64,000 bases of DNA, from assembly GCA_024696615.1 (NCBI GenBank), contig JAILGS010000081.1, positions 40,200 through 104,199 on the forward strand, read 5' to 3'. Positions 45,520 to 53,382 of this stretch are shown here, piece by piece; position 1 is the stretch's first letter; each line of letters starts with the position of its first letter. The notes under the pieces were generated by a model. The model did not search any database, had not been told where the DNA came from, and saw only the letters and a program-made list of their open reading frames with translations. This DNA is from Lachnospiraceae bacterium (GTDB lineage: Bacteria; Bacillota; Clostridia; Lachnospirales; Lachnospiraceae). Made by a program: the position numbers and the translations under genes.

Positions 45520-45558
45520 AGCACTTTCCCTTCAATCCCCTGGAAAAAATCCTGTGCC
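45509..45558 (-). terminator. terminator-like hairpin overlapping the ATPase gene start
   Basis: Outer stem GGCACAG (45515-45521) / CTGTGCC (45552-45558) and inner stem TTTCC (45524-45528) / GGAAA (45542-45546). The minus strand continues with TTTTTTATGG. It sits between the DUF4349 gene and the ATPase gene and includes the GTG 45519 start and its SD. Confidence 0.65.
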
Positions 45559-45625
45559 CTCACTTGTTCCATTATAATATAAAACCCTTACAAATGTTTC
45601 TAAAGATTTCTAAAGAATCCAATTT

Positions 45626-46609
45626 TTAATCTTCCTTCTTGGACTTCTTCTTTCTCCATTCCTTTGGATCAATTCCCTGCTTCTTTAAATAGGCATTGTG
45701 AATTGCTCTTACGATGAAGTAACCAATCACACCCCAGAATAACAGATATGGAAGATTAATGATAAGAAAACTAAAGATTTCTGCCATTTCATATCCAAGA
45801 GTCTGGAAGCTTTCTCCCACACCGCTAAAGATGGTTTCCCAATATCCGGGTTCTTCTTCTACCACATCGGAACGAATCTCCCGCATGGTTAAAGTAAGTG
45901 TACTATAGCTGACCAAATTATCCAACGTACGAAGACGGGACTCAAAGGACTCAATCTGGTAACGAAGATCGGTTAACTCGGACTGTAGGGTAATAATATC
46001 GGAAAGGGATGTTGCCTTCTCAAGCATGCCCATTAAAGCGGTCTGCTCTGCTCGAAGGGCTTCGATATGCGCATCCAGATCCACATATTCCATGGTCACA
46101 TCCTGAGCGTTTTCACTCGAAGAAACCACTGTAGTAGCTTCACTTAAAGAATCCACCACCTCATCCAAAGACCCCTGTGGCATACGAATGACTAACGTGG
46201 CACGACGAAGATCGCGCTCCTCTCCCGTTCCGGTAATATCCGAGGTTTCAATATAACCACCCTTAGCACGGACCTGTGCCTTTAACTGGCTAAGCACCTC
46301 ATCAAATGCTTCCGTCTTCACGCTCATGGTCTTATTCACAATTAATTTCTGACTGGTACTCACCGAAACTGTAGTGGTATTGCCACCGGTTGCTCCAGAA
46401 GTATCCATGGTTGGATTATAAGATTCTTCCACCATGGCTTCGCTTGTTACATACTTACCATCCGAGGCTGCATAGGATACCGCCCCCGTAGTAGCCAAAC
46501 TGTTCATGTCTGCACTACTTGAGGACTTGTCCGAAGCCCCACATCCTACCAAAGCTTGCACTGCAATACTTGCAGTAATAAGTCCCACAACTAATTTTTT
46601 TCGAATCAT
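45626..46609 (-). CDS. DUF4349 lipoprotein
   Basis: The 327-residue protein has a lipoprotein signal (LITASIAVQALVGC) and the DUF4349 core (KGGYIETSDITGTGEERDLRRATLVIRMPQGSLDEVVDSLSEA ... YVDLDAHIEALRAEQTALMGMLEKATSLSDIITLQSELTDLRYQIESFESRLRTLDNLV). That core is a coiled coil flanked by a small alpha/beta domain. A C-terminal membrane helix lies at about 280-305. It precedes the ABC module on the same strand. Its function is unknown; family members often accompany MacB-like transporters. ATG 46609 follows AAGGGAGG. Confidence 0.88.
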   Translation of the reverse strand: MIRKKLVVGLITASIAVQALVGCGASDKSSSSADMNSLATTGAVSYAASDGKYVTSEAMVEESYNPTMDTSGATGGNTTTVSVSTSQKLIVNKTMSVKTEAFDEVLSQLKAQVRAKGGYIETSDITGTGEERDLRRATLVIRMPQGSLDEVVDSLSEATTVVSSSENAQDVTMEYVDLDAHIEALRAEQTALMGMLEKATSLSDIITLQSELTDLRYQIESFESRLRTLDNLVSYSTLTLTMREIRSDVVEEEPGYWETIFSGVGESFQTLGYEMAEIFSFLIINLPYLLFWGVIGYFIVRAIHNAYLKKQGIDPKEWRKKKSKKED

Positions 46610-46717
46610 ATAAATTTCCTCCCTTATTCTAATCGGAATGAACATTGGTCCCTTGCCAAATGTCTTACATCATAGAAGTGTTTCAAAATCCCCCATCTGT
46701 TGCATGAAGAAAAAATT

Positions 46718-47695
46718 TTATACATATCCAAGACTTTTAATGACATATAGCCAGGCTGTCAGTGTAAAAGCGCAGGCCAGCGTGGTAATCATGACGGATG
46801 CCGAAGAAACCGTTCCTTCATGCCCCATATTCCGGGCCATAACAAAGCTACTTACCGTAGTTGGAGAACCGAGCATAATTAATACCGCAATTAACTGGTC
46901 CGTCCGAAATCCCATATGGATTGCCACCGGTAAAAAGATGGCAACCAATACCACTAATTTCATCACGGAAGCAACAATGGCAGGTGCTGCCGCCTTCTTT
47001 GCTTTGGATAAATCAAAACTTGCACCAAGAGCCATCAGTCCCATGGGAGTAGCAAGATTTCCCACATACTTAATGGTCTTTTCTAGGATCACGGGGCGTG
47101 GTAACTTAAGTAAGGACCAGATTATTCCAAGAAAGATTCCAATAATAATGGGATTGGTCACAATTCCAAGGGCAGTTTTCTTAACTAAGGCCTTCTTTCG
47201 TTCCTTCTCCGCTTCTAAATCCGCAACTTTTGTTGCCGTGTCCGGTTTCATAATCTCTAAGATGGCCACCGCTGCCACATTATATAATGGCACCGCGCCA
47301 ATAATCATTAAGGAAGCCATACCGCTTTCCCCATAGATATTCTGAATAAATCCAATTCCAAGTAGCGCCGCGCTAGAACGATAGGAGGACTGAATCATCT
47401 CCGCTCTGCTTCCCACATCCTTTACTACAATTCTTGCCACAATCCAGGCAAGGCCAATGGAAAGAATGGTTACCACAAAACAAAACAGCACATATCTGCC
47501 ATCCCACATCTCATAGAAGTCCTCCTTCCATAAGTCATGAAATACCATTACAGGAAGCGCGATCTTAAAGACGAAGGAATTCATCTTCTTGGCAAATGCT
47601 TCATCAAAAACATGAATCCGAATGAACACATATCCTAGCACCATTAACAAGAATACCGGAATCGTGGCATTCAGACAAAAAATTAAATTCTCCAT
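46718..47695 (-). CDS. AEC-family transporter
   Basis: The 325-residue protein of the auxin efflux carrier superfamily has about ten membrane helices (MENLIFCLNATIPVFLLMVLGYVFIR at the start). Other stretches are GIVTNPIIIGIFLGIIWSLLKLP and AVLIMLGSPTTVSSFVMARNMGHEG, close to malate/malonate-type carriers such as MleP and MdcF. The substrate is probably an organic acid, but it is undetermined. ATG 47695 follows AGAGGAG. Confidence 0.9.
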   Translation of the reverse strand: MENLIFCLNATIPVFLLMVLGYVFIRIHVFDEAFAKKMNSFVFKIALPVMVFHDLWKEDFYEMWDGRYVLFCFVVTILSIGLAWIVARIVVKDVGSRAEMIQSSYRSSAALLGIGFIQNIYGESGMASLMIIGAVPLYNVAAVAILEIMKPDTATKVADLEAEKERKKALVKKTALGIVTNPIIIGIFLGIIWSLLKLPRPVILEKTIKYVGNLATPMGLMALGASFDLSKAKKAAAPAIVASVMKLVVLVAIFLPVAIHMGFRTDQLIAVLIMLGSPTTVSSFVMARNMGHEGTVSSASVMITTLACAFTLTAWLYVIKSLGYV

Positions 47696-47790
47696 ACAAC
47701 TCCTCTTTTCCATGCTTGTTCGACTCCATTGGACGACCAAGTCTTACCATATGATTCGATCCACAATGGCTCTATTATACTACATTTGCA

Positions 47791-47820
47791 GAAAAATACC
47801 CTGCAGCAAGCTACAGGGCA
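47791..47820 (-). terminator. terminator of the CNNM/CorC gene
   Basis: Stem TACCCTGCAG (47797-47806) / CTACAGGGCA (47811-47820) with two G-U type positions and a 4-nt loop; the minus strand continues TTTTTC. Confidence 0.8.
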
Positions 47821-47835
47821 TCTTCCTCATCATCC

Positions 47836-47882
47836 TCACCTACGCTAACGCTCAGAGGTGGGGGATTTCTCCGACTGAGTTA
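47836..47882. repeat. putative repeat-element remnant next to the CNNM gene stop
   Basis: The stretch has a CACCT...AGGTG hairpin around CGCTAACG (47836-47860) and then GATTTCTCCGACTGAGTTAA, which runs into the stop codon. The terminal GACTGAGTT matches 53376-53384 and the arm at 7164-7172. Confidence 0.4.
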
Positions 47883-49295
47883 ATTCGCAATTGGTTCCTG
47901 GGATTTGGCAGCTACGGTTTCCTTGATGAAATCATCTTCATCTACCACATCCTCTGCTAAAATCACCTTAACTTCTAATTCGTCATCATCTTTCCTATCA
48001 TGATGCTTATCATCTTCGTCCTCATCCTTCATCTCTTCCTCATTGGAAAGATTTAAGAATACACGAAGGGTTTCAATTCGATTCTTGTCCACCTTCTCCA
48101 CATGGAGTTCGATGCCCGGAAGTACGATGCGATCCCCTTCCGTTGGAGTACTATCCAGATTCTCTAAGAAAAATCCTCCGATGGAATCATAATCCTCGGA
48201 TTCAATGTTGGTTCCTGCAAGCTCGTTAAAATCATCCAAACGGGTGGCACCATCAATCAGGTACTCATCCACCCCAACTTCCACGATATCATCCCGCTCA
48301 TTGTCGTCATATTCATCACGAATTTCACCAACTAATTCTTCCAGAAGATCTTCCATGGTAATCATACCCACCGTGGAGCCATACTCATCTAAGATAATGG
48401 CAATCGGTGTGGAAGTCTTACGAAGAACCTGCATCAGTTCTGACACATTCTTAAATTCATAACAATAATATGGTTCCCGAAGAATATCCTTCACCTGGAA
48501 TTCATCCTTATTGTCATACATAAGAAGATCCTTCACATTAATAATTCCCACCACATTATCCCGGGTCTCTTCATAGACTGGGAAACGGGTATATTTCTCC
48601 TGGCGGAAGATCTCTAAAATCTCCTCATAGGAGCTTTCCACGGATACGAAAGACATATCCACACGGGGAATCATAACTTCCTTCGCTAAAGCATCTCCAA
48701 AATCAAACACATTATTAATAATCTGCTTTTCCGTCTGTTCGATGACGCCCTCTTCATGACCAACTTCCACATAGGTTCGAAGTTCGTCTTCTGTAATGGA
48801 TTCATGCTTGGCATCCGGATCCACGCGAAGAAGTACCAATACAGCTCTGGCTAAGTGGTTCACAATCCAGATGACGGGAGTAAGAATCCACATGAGCCAA
48901 CCGATGATAGGAGCATAGAACATCGCCATGGAATCTGCATGGATGGTTGCTAAAGTCTTGGGAGAAATCTCACCAAAGATTAACACCAATAAGGTTAATA
49001 AACCGGTAGCCAGGGCAATATAGGCATTGCCAAACAAGTTGGTCGTTATGGTAGTAGCAAGAGCAGAAGCAGAAATATTCACGATGTTATTACCGATCAA
49101 AATCGCACTTAACATCTTTCCGTTATCTTCAGTAACTTCTAATACCTTCGCAGCCTTACGATTGCCTCCCTCATCCACTAAGGATCGCATACGGATCTTA
49201 TTGACCTTCACCAGTGCAGTTTCTGCTGAAGAAAAGAAAGCAGATAAAAATAATAAAACAACTAAACTAATACTTTGTATGACATACGGGTCCAC
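47880..49295 (-). CDS. CNNM/CorC (hemolysin-like) CBS-domain membrane protein
   Basis: The 471-residue protein has a DUF21 membrane domain (about 1-190, LFLSAFFSSAETALVKVNKIRMRSLVDEGG) and two CBS domains (about 205-330, VMIPRVDMSFVSVESSYEEILE and FPVYEETRDNVVGIINVKDLL). A CorC_HlyC domain follows (about 345-425), then a very acidic His-containing tail (KDEDEDDKHHDRKDDDE). The family handles Mg2+ or Co2+ efflux. The start is GTG 49295 behind AAGGAG. A 20-bp palindrome sits just downstream of its promoter. Confidence 0.93.
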   Translation of the reverse strand: MDPYVIQSISLVVLLFLSAFFSSAETALVKVNKIRMRSLVDEGGNRKAAKVLEVTEDNGKMLSAILIGNNIVNISASALATTITTNLFGNAYIALATGLLTLLVLIFGEISPKTLATIHADSMAMFYAPIIGWLMWILTPVIWIVNHLARAVLVLLRVDPDAKHESITEDELRTYVEVGHEEGVIEQTEKQIINNVFDFGDALAKEVMIPRVDMSFVSVESSYEEILEIFRQEKYTRFPVYEETRDNVVGIINVKDLLMYDNKDEFQVKDILREPYYCYEFKNVSELMQVLRKTSTPIAIILDEYGSTVGMITMEDLLEELVGEIRDEYDDNERDDIVEVGVDEYLIDGATRLDDFNELAGTNIESEDYDSIGGFFLENLDSTPTEGDRIVLPGIELHVEKVDKNRIETLRVFLNLSNEEEMKDEDEDDKHHDRKDDDELEVKVILAEDVVDEDDFIKETVAAKSQEPIAN

Positions 49296-49328
49296 AATAA
49301 TTCTCCTTATAATATAAAATTTGATATG

Positions 49329-49348
49329 GTTGTAAAATATTTTACAAC
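49329..49348. promoter_or_regulatory. 20-bp perfect palindrome, candidate operator
   Basis: GTTGTAAAATATTTTACAAC is a perfect palindrome located about 5-24 nt after the predicted transcription start of the CNNM gene. The 18-bp core resembles Rex boxes (TTGTnAAA...TTTnACAA) but lacks the usual G/C pair. It is AT-rich and not a terminator. Confidence 0.6.
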
Positions 49349-49359
49349 AGGTTCTAAGT

Positions 49360-49389
49360 ATTCTACATGATGAAGTAAAGTCTTGTCAA
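49360..49389 (-). promoter_or_regulatory. promoter of the CNNM gene
   Basis: Minus-strand -35 TTGACA (49384-49389), 18-nt spacer, -10 TAGAAT (49360-49365). Confidence 0.65.
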
Positions 49390-49406
49390 ATTTCCATGAT
49401 GCGCCC

Positions 49407-50837
49407 TTATGCGCCCTGGTCAAGAAGATGTACGATCTGATCAAAGCCCATAAAATGGGAGGCCTTTACCAGGATGGCATCATCCTTGACTAAAAGATTG
49501 AATAATTCATCATATAATTTTCCAATATTCTCATAATGAATTACGCATGCATTAGCTTTCTCCATGCTTTCTTGAGGCGTCAGGCCGGAATCCAAAAGTT
49601 TCTGATTTCTTCCGGTAATAAATCCTTCCTTCATGGACTTGGATAAAGTGCCCACACAGAGCAGTAAATCCACCTGGGAAGCTCCCACATACTCTCCTAA
49701 TTCATAATGCAGGCGCTCTTCGCCACTTCCTAATTCTCCCATATCGCCAAGGATGGCTACCTTTCTGCCCTTGGCAGAACACAGCACCTCCGTTGCAGCA
49801 CGCATGGACATTGGATTGGCATTATAGCAATCATCCAGGATGGTATAGTTATCACTGACAATGATATGATTTCTTCCCGGAAGGGAAGTAAATTTCCGAA
49901 TGCCTTCTGCAATCTCCTCATTGGTAAGTCCCATGGTAACACCCACGGCAGCAGCTGCTAAGGCATTGGTCACCATATGTTCTCCCGGTACCGGTACTTC
50001 CACGGAACAACTTCCAAGAGCATCATGGAGTACAAAGCGGCTTCCATATAAGCCAAGCTGCTCTATATGATCCCCATACACATCCAGGCTCTCATCCACG
50101 GTTCCAAAGAAATCTGGTTCCCGACCATAGATGCTTCCAATGGTGGTTAACTTATCATCATCACCATTTAAAATAATGGTTCCTTCATGATTCATAAAAT
50201 CAAAGATTTCACTCTTGGCACGAAGCACTCCATCCCGATCAATAAGATTCTCTAAATGACAGGTTCCGATATTGGTAATCACACAGATATCCGGACGAAC
50301 CATCTGGCTCAACCGGTGCATCTCACCAAATTCGCTAATTCCCATCTCAATCACAGCCACTTCATCCTCTTCCGTTAAGCGAAAGATGGTAAGTGGCACG
50401 CCAATTTCATTATTAAAATTGCCTTCCGTCTTTAAGACACGATACTTTTCAGAAAGGACACTGGCAATCGCTTCCTTGGTACTGGTTTTTCCCACACTTC
50501 CGGTGATTCCCACCACCGTCAGAGAAAGCTGCTTGCGATAAAATTCTGCTAATTCCTTCAGTGCCGTACGAGCATCGGCCACCACAATATAGGCATGTTC
50601 TTCTTCGTGATCTAAGACATGCTCACTAATGGCACATAAAGCTCCCTTCTCATAAGTCGCCGGAATATAATAATGTCCATCGGTTCGGTCCCCTTTTAAG
50701 GCAATAAATAATCCGCCTTCCACCACTTCACGACTATCCGTGGTAATCTGGGTCACTTCTTCCTGTAATAGATCTTCCGGTCCGTAATATTCTCCATTCA
50801 CCACGTCGATGATGTTGGCAATTGTCATATTAACCAT
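49407..50837 (-). CDS. murF: UDP-MurNAc-tripeptide--D-Ala-D-Ala ligase
   Basis: The 476-residue Mur ligase adds D-Ala-D-Ala to the UDP-MurNAc peptide. It has the MurF N-terminal domain, the ATP loop TVVGITGSVGKTSTKEAIASVLS (about 105-127), the central NFNNEIGVPLTIF and VIEMGISEFGEM, and the C-terminal ILDDCYNANPMSMRAA and AILGDMGELG. ATG 50837 follows GGGGGAGG. It is directly downstream of ddl, which supplies its dipeptide substrate. Confidence 0.96.
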   Translation of the reverse strand: MVNMTIANIIDVVNGEYYGPEDLLQEEVTQITTDSREVVEGGLFIALKGDRTDGHYYIPATYEKGALCAISEHVLDHEEEHAYIVVADARTALKELAEFYRKQLSLTVVGITGSVGKTSTKEAIASVLSEKYRVLKTEGNFNNEIGVPLTIFRLTEEDEVAVIEMGISEFGEMHRLSQMVRPDICVITNIGTCHLENLIDRDGVLRAKSEIFDFMNHEGTIILNGDDDKLTTIGSIYGREPDFFGTVDESLDVYGDHIEQLGLYGSRFVLHDALGSCSVEVPVPGEHMVTNALAAAAVGVTMGLTNEEIAEGIRKFTSLPGRNHIIVSDNYTILDDCYNANPMSMRAATEVLCSAKGRKVAILGDMGELGSGEERLHYELGEYVGASQVDLLLCVGTLSKSMKEGFITGRNQKLLDSGLTPQESMEKANACVIHYENIGKLYDELFNLLVKDDAILVKASHFMGFDQIVHLLDQGA

Positions 50838-50891
50838 ATTAAACCTCCCCCTTTTTAGCACATTTGCATGGAATCCATGCAGTCACAATCC

Positions 50892-51923
50892 TTATTCGTA
50901 TTTCTTTAAGGATACTTTCACCAAGTTCTCACAGAGGTCTTCGAAGGAATAGCCAAGTGCCGCTGCTTCCTGAGGAAGAAGACTGGTTGGAGTCATTCCC
51001 GGAAGGGTATTGGCCTCTAAGCAATACATCTTTCCCTCTTCATCCATCAGAAAATCCATACGTCCATAGGTATCTAACTTTAACGCATGGTATGCATTCA
51101 CTGCATGTTTTTGCATGGTTTCCGTCTGTTCCTTCAATAATTCTGCAGGACAGGTCTCCACCGTGGATCCCGCCTGATATTTATTCTTGTAATCATAAAA
51201 TCCCTGTAATGGAGCAATCTCAATAATTGGATAAGCCACTCCATCCACAACACCAATGGAGAATTCTCTGCCATGTACATACTGCTCCACCACTAATTTC
51301 TCTTCCCAGGCAAATGCAGCGTCCAAGGCCTTCTGATATTCTTCATCATTTCTTGCAATACTTACTCCCACACTGGAACCACCGCAGGCAGGCTTTACCA
51401 CACATGGATAAGAAACCTTCACCTTCTTACAATTATCCTTCGTTACAGTAATTCCCTTAGGTGTTGGAACGTCATGCTTCACAAATAGTTCCTTGGCAAT
51501 GTCCTTGTTCATTGCAAGGGCGGAGCCAAGATAGCCGGTACCGGTGTATCGGATCCCTAATAGATCAAAGGTTGCTTGAATCTTACCATTCTCTCCGTCC
51601 TCTCCATGAAGTCCCATAAATACCAAGTCTGCCGCCTTACATAGGGAAAGAACATTGGGTCCAAAGAATCCATCCTTCGAAGCCCCTCGGGATTCCTTCA
51701 CGGTTGCAAGGTCCGGAGCATTCTCCGTAATCTTCGCAGCATCCAGAAGATGTGCGCCTTCAAAGACCACTTCCGGGTCCGTCGCATTCTCATCTCCCAT
51801 AAACACATCCACCATTACAGCTCGATGTCCCTTCTTTACTAATGCATTGGTAACCTGCACACCGGTTACTAAGGATACATCACGCTCTGTACTGATGCCA
51901 CCAGCTAACACAACAATATTCAT
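50892..51923 (-). CDS. ddl: D-alanine--D-alanine ligase
   Basis: The 343-residue ATP-grasp enzyme joins two D-alanines. Motifs: VLAGGISTERDVSLVTG (substrate Glu), GLHGEDGENGKIQATFDLLGIRYTG, PCVVKPACGGSSVGVSIARN, GRMDFLMDEEGKMYCLEANTLPGMTPTSLLPQEAAALG. The active-site loop contains CGGSSVG. It pairs with murF downstream. Confidence 0.96.
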   Translation of the reverse strand: MNIVVLAGGISTERDVSLVTGVQVTNALVKKGHRAVMVDVFMGDENATDPEVVFEGAHLLDAAKITENAPDLATVKESRGASKDGFFGPNVLSLCKAADLVFMGLHGEDGENGKIQATFDLLGIRYTGTGYLGSALAMNKDIAKELFVKHDVPTPKGITVTKDNCKKVKVSYPCVVKPACGGSSVGVSIARNDEEYQKALDAAFAWEEKLVVEQYVHGREFSIGVVDGVAYPIIEIAPLQGFYDYKNKYQAGSTVETCPAELLKEQTETMQKHAVNAYHALKLDTYGRMDFLMDEEGKMYCLEANTLPGMTPTSLLPQEAAALGYSFEDLCENLVKVSLKKYE

Positions 51924-51985
51924 TGTATTGATACCTCTTTTAAATTCATTTAATTCAGTATTTTACCATATTTTAGGATAGGAAT

Positions 51986-52020
51986 CAAAAAAAGGCTGCA
52001 CTTTTTATGGTGCAGCCTAA
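51986..52020 (-). terminator. terminator of the GH105 gene
   Basis: Perfect 9-bp stem AGGCTGCAC (51993-52001) / GTGCAGCCT (52010-52018), 8-nt loop; the minus strand continues TTTTTTTGATT. Confidence 0.9.
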
Positions 52021-52048
52021 AATCTTTTCCAAAGGAAAAACTTTTCTT

Positions 52049-53182
52049 TTACTTCTGATACATTAAACGCTCGGTATATGCAAGAAGGAATGGTCCAACA
52101 CCCTTCGCATCATCTTCTACGATTGGCTCGGACATATAATAATCATAGGTACCCGGACGTCTTCCTGCTCCACCAAGACCGGCAACTAAGCAGATTCCGC
52201 CAAGGCCCATGCCCTTCTCATCCACACGAAGATACTTCTCAACAATACCATCAATGGCCTTCTCTGCATATGGACGATAAGAAGCATCTAAAATACCAAG
52301 ACGTACAGCCTTTAAGATGGCATATGCAAAGATGGAACTACCGGAAGTTTCAAGATAATTCTTATCCATTCCACCGTAGTTTACTACCTGATACCAGAGA
52401 CCACTTTCATCCTGATAACGAAGCATGGAATCGATCAAATCCTTGAATGCATCCTTTAACATCTGCACATTCTTCTGATCTTCATCCGTTTCTGGCTCAC
52501 ACTTATCAATCGTATCCACTAAAGCCATGGCATACCATCCGGAAGCTCTTAACCAGCACATCTGAGAAAGACCGGTCTGCTTATCACACCAGAATGCTTC
52601 CTTGGAAGTATCCATAGCATGGAAGTAAAGGCCGTTTAATGGATTTCTCATATTCTCAATGACAAACTTAAACTGGGAGAAGATATCCTTATAATTCTTC
52701 TTATGATCAAATTTCGTCTCATATTCCATATAGAATGGCTGACCCATATATAATCCATCCAACCATACCTGCTTTGGATAAATCTTCTTATGCCAGAAAT
52801 TACCACTCTCGGTTCTAGGCATAATCTCAAGCTGGGAATATACTACATCAATGGCCTTGCGATACTTTTCCTTTCCTGTAATATTATACAGATCAAAAAG
52901 AGTGGTACCTGCACATACATTATCAATATTCTGCTCATGAATATCATATCCATTAATGGTGCCATCCTCATTCACACGACAATCAATGAATTCATCGGCA
53001 AACTTTAAATACTTCTCATCCTTAGAAATTGCATACATTGCAAGCACGGCCTTGATCATACAGCCATCAATATAATTCCAGGTGGACTTATTATTCTGCT
53101 TAATCTTTTCGATATTCCACATCGGTACCTGTGGAGTACTCTTTGCTAACAACTCATCAATATACTTTACTACTGCGTCCAT
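52049..53182 (-). CDS. unsaturated rhamnogalacturonyl hydrolase, GH105
   Basis: The 377-residue (alpha/alpha)6-barrel enzyme of the YteR/YesR type removes the unsaturated uronic acid left on pectin fragments by lyases. Visible features: MWNIEKIKQNNKSTWNYIDGCMIKAVLAMY, YPKQVWLDGLYMGQPFYMEYE with the conserved acidic residue, and the C-terminal GTYDYYMSEPIVEDDAKGVGPFLLAYTERL. There is no signal peptide, so it acts in the cytoplasm on imported oligosaccharides. A cre-like site lies in its promoter. No transporter is adjacent. Confidence 0.93.
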   Translation of the reverse strand: MDAVVKYIDELLAKSTPQVPMWNIEKIKQNNKSTWNYIDGCMIKAVLAMYAISKDEKYLKFADEFIDCRVNEDGTINGYDIHEQNIDNVCAGTTLFDLYNITGKEKYRKAIDVVYSQLEIMPRTESGNFWHKKIYPKQVWLDGLYMGQPFYMEYETKFDHKKNYKDIFSQFKFVIENMRNPLNGLYFHAMDTSKEAFWCDKQTGLSQMCWLRASGWYAMALVDTIDKCEPETDEDQKNVQMLKDAFKDLIDSMLRYQDESGLWYQVVNYGGMDKNYLETSGSSIFAYAILKAVRLGILDASYRPYAEKAIDGIVEKYLRVDEKGMGLGGICLVAGLGGAGRRPGTYDYYMSEPIVEDDAKGVGPFLLAYTERLMYQK

Positions 53183-53241
53183 CTTTTAATCTCCCATCCT
53201 ATATCATTTCAACACGAAATACTTATGCAATCGCAATGTCA

Positions 53242-53270
53242 ATTGTAAATGATTTCACACGCAAATTCAA
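53242..53270 (-). promoter_or_regulatory. GH105 gene promoter with cre-like operator
   Basis: Minus-strand -35 TTGAAT (53265-53270), 17-nt spacer, -10 TACAAT (53242-53247). The 14-mer TGTAAATGATTTCA (53244-53257) matches the CcpA cre consensus TGWAANCGNTNWCA at all but one position (T for C). It overlaps the promoter, consistent with catabolite repression. Confidence 0.55.
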
Positions 53271-53313
53271 TAGTATATTCCCTACTAAACCCTTTGATTT
53301 TTATGATTTCATG

Positions 53314-53350
53314 CACAAAAAATGTCCGGGGAAAATTCCCCGGACATCTT
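53314..53350 (-). terminator. thrS terminator
   Basis: Perfect 10-bp stem ATGTCCGGGG (53322-53331) / CCCCGGACAT (53338-53347); the minus strand continues TTTTTTG. Confidence 0.92.
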
Positions 53351-53382
53351 TGTCCTAAAATTCATCGGTTTCTTGGACTGAG

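Noticed and set aside
46638..47336. Plus-strand open frame of 232 codons opposite the AEC transporter
   Set aside because: It lies antisense to a well-supported gene, has no SD or recognisable domain, and its Ala/Ser/Ile/Thr-rich composition fits a reverse-strand shadow.
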